Shown: one piece after another, positions 48,032 to 57,900 of the stretch
Layout: the number at the start of each line of letters is the position of its first letter
How positions within the stretch are numbered: the stretch's first letter is position 1
Source of the DNA: Cylindrospermum sp. FACHB-282
GTDB lineage: Bacteria; Cyanobacteriota; Cyanobacteriia; Cyanobacteriales; Nostocaceae
NCBI RefSeq assembly: GCF_014697195.1
Contig: NZ_JACJRJ010000014.1
Coordinates: forward strand, 59,479 to 123,478
Length of the DNA: 64,000 nt
Direction: 5' to 3'
Position numbers and translations under genes: made by a program
Notes under the pieces: generated by a model
Told to the model about the DNA's origin: nothing
Database searches by the model: none
Seen by the model: only the letters and a program-made list of their open reading frames with translations

Positions 48032-48391
48032 ATGCTCAAAACCAATCATCAGCCGATCATTCTCCCTACTTTTATTAACCCGATGGGAGAAAATAATCTA
48101 TCGCACAGTCACAACCGAATTAGTCAACCTAAATTTGATTTACTACAACCATTACGTCAATGGCTAGATGAAATCGAGATTCAAAACCGTAAATTAGCGC
48201 ACTTCATCGCCAAAATGATACCCGCCCAATGTCCCTTCGAGCGTGATATCATGGTATTTGGTCGCACAATAGCGCACATTCCTCCCATGTGCAAACTAAA
48301 TCCGCTTTACGATCAATTTATCGGCTTGCGTTTTCGTGCTTTGTGCTATTTAGTAGATGAGTGTGGAGAAGATATCCAGTCCTACTGCTAA
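48032..48391 (+). CDS. Mo-dependent nitrogenase family protein
   Basis: The 119-residue protein carries the Mo-nitro_C-type domain of heterocystous cyanobacteria: LLQPLRQWLDEIEIQNRKLA, then HFIAKMIPAQCPFERDIMVF, then GRTIAHIPPMCKLNPLYDQF, then IGLRFRALCYLVDECGED. Three to four conserved cysteines are present. The family name comes from its link to nitrogen-fixation loci, but the protein is not a nitrogenase subunit and its action is unknown. ATG 48032 is the first start. It precedes the cupin gene by 22 bases. Confidence 0.8.
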   Translation: MLKTNHQPIILPTFINPMGENNLSHSHNRISQPKFDLLQPLRQWLDEIEIQNRKLAHFIAKMIPAQCPFERDIMVFGRTIAHIPPMCKLNPLYDQFIGLRFRALCYLVDECGEDIQSYC

Positions 48392-48413
48392 ACACCACCA
48401 GAGAAAGCACCAA

Positions 48414-48686
48414 ATGGAAATTAAAATTGAGCATCAACCCAGTCAAATATATCTCAACCAGTTGGGTGTACCAAAATGGGAAATTTGGCAAAAGCAAGTT
48501 TCAAAATTCCCCTGGACTTATGAATCTCAAGAAACTTGCTACTTTCTGACCGGTGATGTAACTGTTACGCCTGATGGTGGACAGCCAGTGCAAATGGGTG
48601 AAGGAGATTTAGTCACTTTTCCTGCTGGTATGTCTTGTACATGGGAAATTACCCGCGATGTAAAAAAGCATTATTACTTTGATTAA
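48414..48686 (+). CDS. small cupin-domain protein (DUF861/EutQ-like)
   Basis: A 90-residue single-domain cupin: ETCYFLTGDVTVTPDGGQPV near residue 41 and VQMGEGDLVTFPAGMSCTWE near residue 60 match the two cupin motifs of the DUF861 group. ETCYFLTGDV takes the place of the usual HxH...E metal set, so metal binding is uncertain. The frame is open back to 48357, overlapping the preceding gene, but ATG 48414 gives the standard family start, MEIKIEHQPS. Direction and spacing suggest one transcript with the Mo-dependent nitrogenase family gene. Confidence 0.85.
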   Translation: MEIKIEHQPSQIYLNQLGVPKWEIWQKQVSKFPWTYESQETCYFLTGDVTVTPDGGQPVQMGEGDLVTFPAGMSCTWEITRDVKKHYYFD

Positions 48687-48750
48687 TCAAGAGTTATTCC
48701 CTTTGTCGTCTTAGACTCCTTTATAATCCAGAAAAGTAACATCTCAAAAC

Positions 48751-49311
48751 TCAATTTAGATTTCTATTGTCGGGAGATTCGCAACGAGTATTATAGGCAA
48801 AAGTGGCAGAATCAGTAAATTGCTTATATCCATATCTTTCAAAACTCGTTGCGACTCCATCACCTAAACAATATTCATAAAAATAAATAGTCTCATTTCC
48901 GCTAAATTTGGCAGTAAGTTCTTGCCAAATTGGGGGGTGATATCCAAAAATATATTTATAGAATTTGGCAGCCGATTGTTGATCATAATTATAATTTCCT
49001 GAATATTTATCAAAATCACTATTGAAATTTAGGTTAATAGATTTCGCCTGATTATTCACAAAAGTGATAGAAAAATTACTTTTAGGAAACAGGGGAAATA
49101 ATCGCCGGAAGCTTTTCGGCGCATAGGTATAGATAACTTTTCCCTCACTGGTTTGTTTTTTAAGATAACGCCCAAAATAGCGCTCGATTGTTTGCGGTGT
49201 TTGATTTAAAACATACCTTCCCGCCAAAGCCGGAGGAGCGAAAGTACTGTTGATGAATAAAAATCCTAAACTTAACCCGGTAAACGCTTGGTAGAGATGA
49301 GGGGATTTCAT
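48751..49311 (-). CDS. secreted protein of unknown family
   Basis: From ATG 49311 the product has 186 residues and starts with a signal peptide, AFTGLSLGFLFINSTFAPPA, with probable cleavage after ALA near residue 31. The mature part is rich in Tyr, Phe and Asn, for example QTIERYFGRYLKKQTSEGKV and then YTYAPKSFRRLF, and contains two cysteines (YEYCLGDG and NTRCESP) that could form a disulphide. I do not recognise it. It stands alone between the cupin and the creatininase-family gene. Confidence 0.65.
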   Translation of the reverse strand: MKSPHLYQAFTGLSLGFLFINSTFAPPALAGRYVLNQTPQTIERYFGRYLKKQTSEGKVIYTYAPKSFRRLFPLFPKSNFSITFVNNQAKSINLNFNSDFDKYSGNYNYDQQSAAKFYKYIFGYHPPIWQELTAKFSGNETIYFYEYCLGDGVATSFERYGYKQFTDSATFAYNTRCESPDNRNLN

Positions 49312-49437
49312 AGTGCTAGCCTCCACTTGAAAGTAAGGGAGTTGATAATCAGATTAATGGGAGTTAATTAGAAAAGATGCTGTCAAGCAGAAAAATGTTT
49401 CCTCCTACCGCAATTTTGACGAGGATTTTGAGACAAA

Positions 49438-50184
49438 ATGTTACTACATTTAAGTACATGGCAGGAAGTCGAAACTTATCTACAGCAATCTAAGGGGATT
49501 ATTTTCCCGATTGGTTCCACAGAGCAACATGGCCCAACAGGATTAATTGGCACTGATGCCATTTGTGCAGAAGCCATATCACGTGGAGTAGGTGAAGCAA
49601 CTCAAGCAATGGTTGCGCCAACCATCAACATCGGCATGGCATTACATCATACCGCGTTTCCCGGCACAATCAGCCTGCGTCCCAGCACCTTAATTCAGGT
49701 AGTGCGAGACTATATAACTTGTTTAGCCAAAGCTGGTTTTACCAAATTCTACTTTATCAACGGACACGGTGGTAACATCGCCACCCTCAAAGCCGCTTTC
49801 TCCGAAACTTACGCCCACTTAGAAGACTTGCAGATTGTCAACGCCCAAAAGGTGCAATGTCAAGTAGCTAACTGGTATATGTGCGGTTCCGTATACCAGC
49901 TAGCTAAAGAATTATATGGCAACCAAGAAGGCTCTCATGCTACCCCTAGTGAAGTAGCTCTCACCCAGTATGTTTATCCAGAAGCAATTAAGCAAGCACC
50001 CCTCTCACCAGAGGTTGCATCAGGACACAAAATTTATAGTGCAGCTGATTTTCGCTCACGCTATCCAGATGGACGCATGGGTTCAAATCCTGCCCTAGCA
50101 ACCCCAGAACACGGTAAGCAGCTTTATGACTTAGCAGTCAAAGAACTGAGCAACAGCTATTTAGAATTTTTGAGCGCAGAATAA
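49438..50184 (+). CDS. creatininase family metal-dependent amidohydrolase
   Basis: The 248-residue protein shows the creatininase fold motifs: FPIGSTEQHGPTGLIGTDA near residue 23, where Glu, His and Asp bind two metals, HHTAFPGTISLRPSTL near residue 69, FINGHGGNIATLKAAF near residue 106 and a final acidic EGSHATPSEVALTQ near residue 162. Members hydrolyse cyclic amides or formamides such as creatinine or riboflavin precursors. In cyanobacteria the substrate is unknown. The start at ATG 49438 has no strong ribosome site. Confidence 0.87.
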   Translation: MLLHLSTWQEVETYLQQSKGIIFPIGSTEQHGPTGLIGTDAICAEAISRGVGEATQAMVAPTINIGMALHHTAFPGTISLRPSTLIQVVRDYITCLAKAGFTKFYFINGHGGNIATLKAAFSETYAHLEDLQIVNAQKVQCQVANWYMCGSVYQLAKELYGNQEGSHATPSEVALTQYVYPEAIKQAPLSPEVASGHKIYSAADFRSRYPDGRMGSNPALATPEHGKQLYDLAVKELSNSYLEFLSAE

Positions 50185-50322
50185 AACCTCACCCAAAAGC
50201 GGAAAATACCAGATTTCCCAAAAAAACTTTGCGTACCTCCGCGCTTCCCTCAGCGTCCCTCTGCGGTAAAAAAAATCTCATCAAAAACTAGGAGCGCACA
50301 TAAGTACGCTCCTCCAAACTGA

Positions 50323-51714
50323 TTAATTCCGAGCAATACCTTCTTCACGGGCTGCGCGTTGCACAGCAGCAGCAACAGCGGTGACGACACGCTGATCAAA
50401 AACTGAAGGAATAATATGTTCCCGATTCAAATCTGAGGGATTAACTAAAGAAGCGATCGCACTTGCTGCTTCCAGATACATTGTGGTGGTAATAGTCTGT
50501 GCCCGACAATCTAAAGCACCGCGAAATATCCCCGGAAAAGCGAGGACGTTATTAATTTGATTCGGGTAGTCACTGCGACCAGTAGCCATAACAGCTACTA
50601 TTGGGCTGACTAATTCAGGCTGAATTTCCGGAATTGGATTAGCCATTGCAAACACAATGGAATCTTTCGCCATTGATTTCACCATTTCTGTTGTTAAAAC
50701 TCCCGGTGCGCTGACGCCGATAAACACATCCGCCCCTTGTATTGCACCCGCTAAAGTACCTTGGGCTTTGACTGCAAATTCCTGCTTTTCTGCTGTCAAA
50801 TCAGTGCGACTGGTAGAGATAATCCCTTTTGAGTCGCAGAGCAAGATGGTTTCTGCCCCAGCTTTGCGGAGTAAACGAGCGATCGCTACCCCAGCCGCCC
50901 CAGCACCGTTAATCACAATGCGGATGCTTGCCATTGACTTATTGACCAGCTTCAGGGCATTAAACAAAGCGGCTAAGGTGACTATTGCTGTACCGTGTTG
51001 GTCATCGTGAAAAACGGGGATATCTAATTCTTGTCGCAGTCTTTGTTCAATCTCAAAGCAGCGAGGTGCAGCGATATCTTCTAAGTTTACACCACCAAAA
51101 ACCGGGGCGAGATTTTTGACTGTCTGGACAATCTCATCCGTGTTTTGGGTAGCAAGGCAGATGGGAAAAGCGTCAAGCCCTGCAAATTCCTTGAACAGCA
51201 TCGCTTTACCTTCCATGACTGGTAGGGCAGCAGCTGGGCCAAGATTTCCCAATCCTAAAACAGCACTACCATCAGTCACAATGGCAACTGTGTTTTGTTT
51301 GATGGTTAAGTTGTAAACTTCCTCAGGGTTTTGGGCGATCGCATTACAAATCCGACCGACTCCTGGGGTATAAGCCATTGCTAAATCAGATACACTCTTC
51401 AAGGGAATTCGGCTGACAATGCTGATTTTGCCACCACGATGCAAATTAAAAGTGCGATCGTAAACATTCAGCACCTTAATGTCTGGTAATTCTTTCACTG
51501 CTTGCACAATAGTCTCAGCGTGTTCCGTGCTAGCAGCATCGACGGTAATATCGCGGATGGAATCTTGACGGGTTTGCTCGATTAAATCAATTTGACCAAG
51601 ATTCCCACCAGTGATGGCGATCGCCTGAGTGACTGAAGCCAACATTCCCACACGATTGGGTATGTGCAAACGGAGGGTTAAACTAAAACTAGAATTAGGA
51701 GTTAAGGTTGCCAT
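50323..51714 (-). CDS. malic enzyme with N-terminal ACT domain
   Basis: A 463-residue NAD(P)-linked malic enzyme that decarboxylates malate to pyruvate. Residues 1-80 form an ACT domain (LRLHIPNRVGMLASVTQAIA), probably a site for allosteric control. The enzyme body has MAYTPGVGRICNAI near residue 108, whose Tyr is the catalytic acid, VTDGSAVLGLGNLGPAAALP near residue 145, HDDQHGTAIVTLAAL near residue 239, where Asp binds metal, and INGAGAAGVAIARLLRKAGA near residue 269 for the cofactor. I cannot tell NAD from NADP preference. This ACT-fused type is common in cyanobacteria. Confidence 0.92.
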   Translation of the reverse strand: MATLTPNSSFSLTLRLHIPNRVGMLASVTQAIAITGGNLGQIDLIEQTRQDSIRDITVDAASTEHAETIVQAVKELPDIKVLNVYDRTFNLHRGGKISIVSRIPLKSVSDLAMAYTPGVGRICNAIAQNPEEVYNLTIKQNTVAIVTDGSAVLGLGNLGPAAALPVMEGKAMLFKEFAGLDAFPICLATQNTDEIVQTVKNLAPVFGGVNLEDIAAPRCFEIEQRLRQELDIPVFHDDQHGTAIVTLAALFNALKLVNKSMASIRIVINGAGAAGVAIARLLRKAGAETILLCDSKGIISTSRTDLTAEKQEFAVKAQGTLAGAIQGADVFIGVSAPGVLTTEMVKSMAKDSIVFAMANPIPEIQPELVSPIVAVMATGRSDYPNQINNVLAFPGIFRGALDCRAQTITTTMYLEAASAIASLVNPSDLNREHIIPSVFDQRVVTAVAAAVQRAAREEGIARN

Positions 51715-51861
51715 TTTGATTTTCGATTTTAAGTTTTAGATTTTATATTGAATTGCTTGTGAAAATTCTATTTCCACAATTAAATCTGACATTTAATGTA
51801 TATACTTAGGCTTTTAGCATAAAACCTCAGTGTCTATTGTATTTAAATACACTATTGACGC

Positions 51862-52024
51862 TTCTGGATTTTCTGGATTTCATTGTCATAATCAGGATTT
51901 TGTGGATTTAAGGATTTTCAGGATGTTATTGATGGAAAATTGGAGATATAACAGAATGAATATTGTCAGAATATTCATAAAAAATCCAGTTCATCCTGAA
52001 ATCCTGAGCATCCTGATTCAGACA
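51862..52024. repeat. GGATTTTCAGGAT-type inverted repeat element
   Basis: Tandem TCTGGATTTTC and AGGATTTTGTGGATTTAAGG words at the left are mirrored by ATCCTGAAATCCTGAGCATC and CTGATTCAGA at the right. It is a well-known cyanobacterial dispersed element whose halves pair over 60 or so bases. An ORF of 93 codons crosses it and is not a gene. Confidence 0.65.
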
Positions 52025-52076
52025 TTAGTTATTGTCGATGATTTGAGCAGGCTGTCCAGCCCACCCCAAAAACAAA

Positions 52077-52102
52077 AAACGCTCCCCATCAGGAGAGCGT
52101 TT
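52077..52102 (-). terminator. rho-independent terminator of psbA
   Basis: On the minus strand the hairpin AAACGCTC-TCCTGATGGG-GAGCGTTT is followed by TTTGTTTTTGG. It lies 24 bases after the psbA stop. Confidence 0.85.
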
Positions 52103-52125
52103 CTTATTTAACTAAAGCTTAGTTA

Positions 52126-53208
52126 TTAACCGTTGATTGCAGGAGCAGTCAGAGCAACAGGAGCAACTTCACCAGCAGCCAAGTCTAGGGGGAAGTTGTG
52201 AGCGTTACGCTCGTGCATTACTTCCATACCCAGGTTAGCGCGGTTGATCACGTCTGCCCAAGTACCGATGACGCGACCTTGAGTGTCAAGGATTGATTGG
52301 TTGAAGTTGAAACCGTTGAGGTTGAAAGCCATTGTGCTGACACCCAAAGCGGTGAACCAGATGCCGATCACTGGCCAAGCTGCCAACAAGAAGTGTAGTT
52401 GACGGCTGTTGTTGAAGGAAGCGTATTGGAAGATTAAGCGACCGAAGTAACCGTGAGCAGCAACGATGTTGTAGGTTTCTTCTTCTTGTCCGAATTTGTA
52501 ACCGTAGTTTTGTGACTCGGTTTCGGTTGTTTCACGAACCAAGGAAGAAGTTACTAGTGAACCGTGCATTGCACTGAACAAGGAACCGCCGAATACACCA
52601 GCTACACCGAGCATGTGGAAGGGGTGCATCAAGATGTTGTGCTCTGCTTGGAACACAATCATGAAGTTGAAGGTTCCAGAGATACCCAAGGGCATACCGT
52701 CGGAGAATGAACCTTGACCAATTGGGTAGATCAAGAATACTGCGGTAGCTGATGCCAAAGGTGCAGAGTAAGCTACACAGATCCAAGGACGCATTCCCAA
52801 GCGGTAAGAAAGTTCCCACTGACGACCTAGGTAGCAAGCGCAACCGATCAAGAAGTGGAAAATTACCAATTGGTAAGGGCCGCCGTTGTACAACCACTCA
52901 TCTAAGGAAGCTGCTTCCCAAATGGGGTAGAAGTGCAAACCGATAGCGTTAGAAGAAGGAACAACTGCACCAGAGATGATGTTGTTTCCGTAGATCAAGG
53001 AACCTGCAACTGGCTCACGGATACCGTCGATGTCAACGGGAGGCGCAGCGATGAAAGCAATGATGAAGCAGGTTGTAGCAGCTAATAGGGTAGGAATCAT
53101 CAACACGCCGAACCAACCGATGTAAATCCGGTTTTCGGTGCTGGTGATCCACTCGCAGAAGCGATCCCATACGTTGGCGCTAGAGCGCTGTTGTAAGGTT
53201 GTGGTCAT
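52126..53208 (-). CDS. psbA: photosystem II D1 protein, D1:1 form
   Basis: D1 holds the primary donor, the secondary-quinone site and most ligands of the Mn4Ca cluster in the photosystem II core. From ATG 53208 it has 360 residues; the upstream open frame of 55 codons to 53373 is untranslated leader. All key residues can be counted: Tyr161, Asp170, Glu189 and His190 (AEH), His198, Ser264, His332 and Glu333 (MHERNAHN), His337, Asp342 and Ala344, after which the 16-residue tail [16 protein letters not shown] is removed. Residue 130 is Gln ([12 protein letters not shown]), which marks the low-light D1:1 type rather than the high-light Glu130 form. Upstream, ATGTAA-N7-TTACAT (53276-53294) is a possible regulatory inverted repeat. 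Confidence 0.97.
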   Translation of the reverse strand: MTTTLQQRSSANVWDRFCEWITSTENRIYIGWFGVLMIPTLLAATTCFIIAFIAAPPVDIDGIREPVAGSLIYGNNIISGAVVPSSNAIGLHFYPIWEAASLDEWLYNGGPYQLVIFHFLIGCACYLGRQWELSYRLGMRPWICVAYSAPLASATAVFLIYPIGQGSFSDGMPLGISGTFNFMIVFQAEHNILMHPFHMLGVAGVFGGSLFSAMHGSLVTSSLVRETTETESQNYGYKFGQEEETYNIVAAHGYFGRLIFQYASFNNSRQLHFLLAAWPVIGIWFTALGVSTMAFNLNGFNFNQSILDTQGRVIGTWADVINRANLGMEVMHERNAHNFPLDLAAGEVAPVALTAPAING

Positions 53209-53381
53209 TTTTTTATGAGTGCGGTAATTTGTTAAAAATGAATCAGGTGGATTTGTTTCTTCCCTGTGCCTATAAATGTAACATGAATTTACATTTCGTC
53301 TAGTATCTATTTTTTGATTGTTTTCCGTAAAGTAATTAACTTTACTTATACTAACCGGTGCCAGGGTAGCCATGACCCGCG

Positions 53382-54881
53382 CTAAAAGTCAAAGTAGATA
53401 TAGGGTAAGCTACCCTCAGGAGCTAATAACCAAACGGCGTAAAGGCTTATGGGTACGAACACGAGCTTGATAGGCCAGTTTAACTCTAACTTTAGCTTTC
53501 GGTTAAAGGCATAGACTATACCCATCAGGCCAGCTATGGCTAGCAGTAGCCAAGCTATTTGGTATTGGTTCATATTTAGGGCTTCCACATAGATCTTTTG
53601 AACAAATTGTTCATCGGCAGAATGACCCCAAAGGTGTCCAATTACCAGAGAAGAGTCTTGGAGGTTGGGGAGACGGAACCAGATCCAAGAGGTAAACACC
53701 ATCAGTTGAGTCAATAGCCAAGCGAGAATTATACCCAGAGGGTTTTGCCAGAAATATTCCATATTCTCAAAGCGATCGCTGATTGCATCTGTAAGTCGAT
53801 GAACCCCCAAGGCTAAACCGTGAAATACGCCCCAAACTACATACCCCCAGGCAGAACCATGCCAGATGCCAGCAATCAGCATCACGATAAATAAATTCCA
53901 GCAGGTGCGAATCAAACCCTGACGAGAACCACCCAAAGGAAAGTAGATGTAATTACGCAGCCAATCTCCCAGAGTTATGTGCCAGCGCCGCCAAAATTCC
54001 GCAATACTAGTGCTGAAGTAGGGAAAGTCAAAATTCTCAGGTAGAACCAAACCAAACAGCAAAGCCGTACCACGGGCAATGTCTACGTAGCCGTTGAAAT
54101 CCAAATATAACTGTAAGCCGTAGGCCCATGTAGCTAACCAAAGATCGGCACTACCTGCCCGTTGTAGGTTACCAAAACATAAATCGACAAAAATCCCTAG
54201 GTAATCTGCAAAAATCCCTTTTTTGACAGCACCTCTAGCAATTAACCACAGTGCCTCAGCCACTTTATCAACCGTGGGTAAGTGCGGTGTATTGAATTGA
54301 ATCGCTAAATTATGGTAGCGAGTAATCGGTCCGGAAATCAGTTTGGCAAAGAATAATTTGTATGTGGCAAATTTGAGAAACTGTTCAGTAGCGGGGGCAC
54401 CACGATAGACATCAATTAAATAGGCAATGCATTCAAAGGTGAAAAATGAAATTCCTAACGGAGCAATAAATTTAAAAGTAGCATCTGGTGCTTCTGTTGA
54501 TAGGTTAAAAACAACTCTGAATACAGGGGGTAGATATTTAAAACCTAGTAGAAGTGACACATTTAAGATCACGCCCAACCACAAAATTTTTAACCTGCGA
54601 AGATTCCAGTCAGCTTGGGCAAATTGCCACTCTTCGTTAGAAATTCGCCAGTCCTGAGAATGTGGCCCTGGTGATGTGTTTTTGCCTATCTCCAGTCCCA
54701 AACGAAAGTTAATAAAAGTAAGTACTAAAAGTAATGGTATGTATTGAATGTGCAAGGATGCGTAGAATACAAGACTGGCTAACAGTAAAATCCATAAACG
54801 TAACCTTTGTTCTGCTAAAGTCCAGTAAATTATTAGGACTATCAGCAAGAAAATTCCGTAAAAAATTGATATAAATTTCAT
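53382..54881 (-). CDS. MBOAT family membrane O-acyltransferase (AlgI-like)
   Basis: A 499-residue polytopic protein with about ten hydrophobic helices. The MBOAT core has [20 protein letters not shown] near residue 293 and [20 protein letters not shown] near residue 334; the His in GIWHG is the catalytic one. AlgI-like proteins pass acyl groups from the cytoplasm across the membrane to a periplasmic transferase that O-acetylates exopolysaccharide or peptidoglycan. The gene follows the DUF1574/SGNH gene in the same direction with 39 bases between them, giving just the pairing expected (as in AlgI with AlgJ/AlgX). Substrate unknown. A further short repeat-like GTCAGTTGTCAGTTG word lies in the gap. 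Confidence 0.88.
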   Translation of the reverse strand: MKFISIFYGIFLLIVLIIYWTLAEQRLRLWILLLASLVFYASLHIQYIPLLLVLTFINFRLGLEIGKNTSPGPHSQDWRISNEEWQFAQADWNLRRLKILWLGVILNVSLLLGFKYLPPVFRVVFNLSTEAPDATFKFIAPLGISFFTFECIAYLIDVYRGAPATEQFLKFATYKLFFAKLISGPITRYHNLAIQFNTPHLPTVDKVAEALWLIARGAVKKGIFADYLGIFVDLCFGNLQRAGSADLWLATWAYGLQLYLDFNGYVDIARGTALLFGLVLPENFDFPYFSTSIAEFWRRWHITLGDWLRNYIYFPLGGSRQGLIRTCWNLFIVMLIAGIWHGSAWGYVVWGVFHGLALGVHRLTDAISDRFENMEYFWQNPLGIILAWLLTQLMVFTSWIWFRLPNLQDSSLVIGHLWGHSADEQFVQKIYVEALNMNQYQIAWLLLAIAGLMGIVYAFNRKLKLELNWPIKLVFVPISLYAVWLLAPEGSLPYIYFDF

Positions 54882-54920
54882 TTGTCAGTTGTCAGTTGTT
54901 CCCTTTTTTATGCCCATTTT

Positions 54921-57900
54921 TTACTTTGCTGGCCAAGGAATCATCGGGTCATTAGCTAGCTTTTTCGAGACTTCATAAGCCCCAAAGCGATTAAGGTGGC
55001 TGGGATCAGAAAAATAATCATTTCTTGTTAGCCACAGTGGGCTTAAATCTCGGTAGACAAAGTTGGAATTAGCAGCAAAGCTTAACATATACTGCTGAAA
55101 TTCTTGCTCATGTTTTTTCCGGACTGCGTCTAAGTAGTCTGAGGTGAGGGGCATATTGACAAATATTAGGGAAATCTTATGAGACTGGGTAAAATCCAGC
55201 ACCGATTGGAAAGCTGCATCCTGCTCACCTCCTACTTGAAAATATCTATAGTCGTTGTCATAATTTCCTGGAACTCTGGGATGTTTTTGATAGTATCTAG
55301 CAGGATTAAAGCGGATAGATAAGGGCAAGAAGCCATCAAAGTCAACGGATTGTTGGGAATTATCTTCTTCTGGATTATTAGTTGTGGACTGGATTTGTGA
55401 TGTGACTTTCTGAGTGCCATGGGCTACGCCGCGCCAAAGGCGATCGCTAAACGGCAAATATTTCAGTTGTTTTTGCAATAGAGTTTGAATTTGGTCACGG
55501 TGTTGATAGCTAGCAGAAAAACCAGCCAAAGATTGATCTAACCACTGATTGACAACTTGATAGCTGTTAATCTCTTGTGCTTTGTCGTTGTGTTTTGGCT
55601 CTGATGTAGGATTTGCCGAATTTTTGGGCAGGCGATCGCCTCCGGCGGGGCGTAGCCCATCGCTACTTGCCGTTGTTAGCGCTTTTTGCAACGCCTGTTT
55701 GTAGCCATTTGATGCGGAGATGGCGTTAAAGGTGATATCCTCGCGACCGCTGTTAAAAGCACGAGAACCATCAGCCCAAAGAATTACTTTTGGCAGTTCA
55801 GATGGTTCCAGTAGTTGGCGGATGATAAAGTCTACAACCTTTGCAGTAGCGCCGTTAATGCCAAAATTAAACACGTCAATATTGGCATAACCCTGAGTTG
55901 CCAAGGCTTGAGAAAGTGCCACCGGATCAACTCCCCTGAGGGCGCGGGAGGAACCAATAATTAATACATCCGGTGGACTACCAGTTGTAGCCAGGCGCTG
56001 TTTATACAGCGCTAGTTGTTCATCTAACTGCCTGGCATTGAAACTAGGCATCTGCGTTAGGGAAGCTCCCGCCTTGCGGGCTCTCGCTGCTAAAAGAATA
56101 GCAGTTGCAGTGGCCTTGGGCTTCAGCGGTGCAGCTGGCAAACCCGACTGGCGATCATCATTTTGAGTGAACCCAGAAGCATTGAAAGCAGAACTCCCAG
56201 CCTGAGGAGATTTTCTTTTCCCCGTGTTAGCAAAAAATGCTGTGATCTCACTCTGGTTTTCACCCATTGTCAAAGCTGGCTTTGAATTTGAGGATGCTGG
56301 GGGCCAAACAGTAGCGACTTTGGGCGAAGTTGGGTTGGTGTGAGTGATAACGTAACCCAACATCCAATCAGTTTGGAGTGTGAGCAATAAACCCAAAGCA
56401 ACCCAGACTAGGGAAGACCGAAGTCCTTGATTATCCGGGCTTTGCTCTGCTGATTGGCCGATTTCTGTAAATAGCTGGGTGGCTAACAGCCACTTTCTGG
56501 CTGTGGTATTGGTAGTTGCTACCCAATCCCGCGCTACTTCGGTGACGAAACTTTGAACTTCCTGGGTCGTTAAATCGGGACGCAGCATTGGCTCGTTAGT
56601 TTCCGAGATGATCAGATCGTTAACGTATTCCGCAGTGGCGGCAAACTCTGGTGTTGCTTCTGGCACTAACCGTTGGCGATGCCCAAAATCGATGCCGTAA
56701 TGCCAATTCGGTTCCTTATCACCAGCACGACGTCCGTAGACACGCACACCGATAAGTCCAGGAATTTTTAACTGGCGGATCAACTGAGCGACTTTGCTGG
56801 CCACTTGTTGACGTGTTGGACAAATGGGAGCATCACACATAATGTGCAATAAATCAGCTTTGCGAAGCAGAATTACACGGATACCACCTGTCTTCAGTCG
56901 CCCATCTAGGTCAGGGTTGAGTAACCGCTCTAGTAAAAAAATGATCGCTCTTTCATCACCAGCAATACCCAAATCTAGAGCTGATGTGGCCAGGGCAGGA
57001 TGATCCGCAGCCGGTAAAGATGACCAATCAATCCAAGCGGGCTGCTTGTCAATAGTTTTTTGTCCGTATATGGTGGCGGCGAGAATCCCTTGGGGCGCGA
57101 TCGCTTCTAGCTGGGGTAAAATCGCCTGCAAGCACACTGTCTTATCTGGTGCTCTTTCAGTTTCTAAAGGGTCAAAAGCTGGAGTACAAAAGATATGTAG
57201 AGTGGACTCTTTGAGAGCAGCTTGGACAGCAATTTTGGACTCTGACAATATATCAGTTAACAATCGGGCGATCGCTTGTACATCCCCCCAGCGGGCCCAT
57301 TCTTTAAGCATCGCCTCTGGTGGCGTCAAATCAACCCGCAGCAACCAATCCGGCGCAGTTTCACCGCTCACTTGGGAAACAATCACTGCATCTTGGTAGC
57401 CAACAAGCTTGAGATGGCGTAACTTCTGGGCTACTGGTTCTGCCAGCAATGATGCATCGGGGCTATAGACCGACCCGCATAATATCCACAAGCGTTTGGA
57501 TGCGGGTTGAGAATTTGTTCCGGGCTGCTTAATCTTTACCTGGACTGCTACACCCAAGGTACTAAGATTTTCGCTGAGATAGCGAGCAATAGCATCTGGG
57601 TTTCCCTGGCGTGCTAAACTCTCATTAGAGACAATTAGCGCCCCACCATATTGTCTTGATTTTTCTGAGTCTGCTATCAGGGCCTGTTTGACCTGTTCCA
57701 GATGCCGATCCAATTGATTCAAGTACACTCGATGGCACCATTGGGGCCGGTGTTCCCCTTTTCTGCGACCGTAGACAAATACTTGGTATATTGAGGGTTG
57801 TTCGTTACTGGTGAGGGTATCCAAGTCTGTTTGCTGCAGTGCTTGCAGCAAGTCAGACAGTGTACGCCAACGTTGTGGACACTCTGTACCTTCACAAAGA

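Noticed and set aside
51830..52111. Open frame of 93 codons before the psbA terminator
   Set aside because: It coincides with the GGATTTTCAGGAT inverted repeat and runs into the psbA terminator; its wording is that of the repeat.
53209..53373. Possible 55-residue N-terminal extension of D1
   Set aside because: D1 proteins begin MTTTLQQR; the extension is AT-rich leader and the residue numbering only fits the ATG at 53208.
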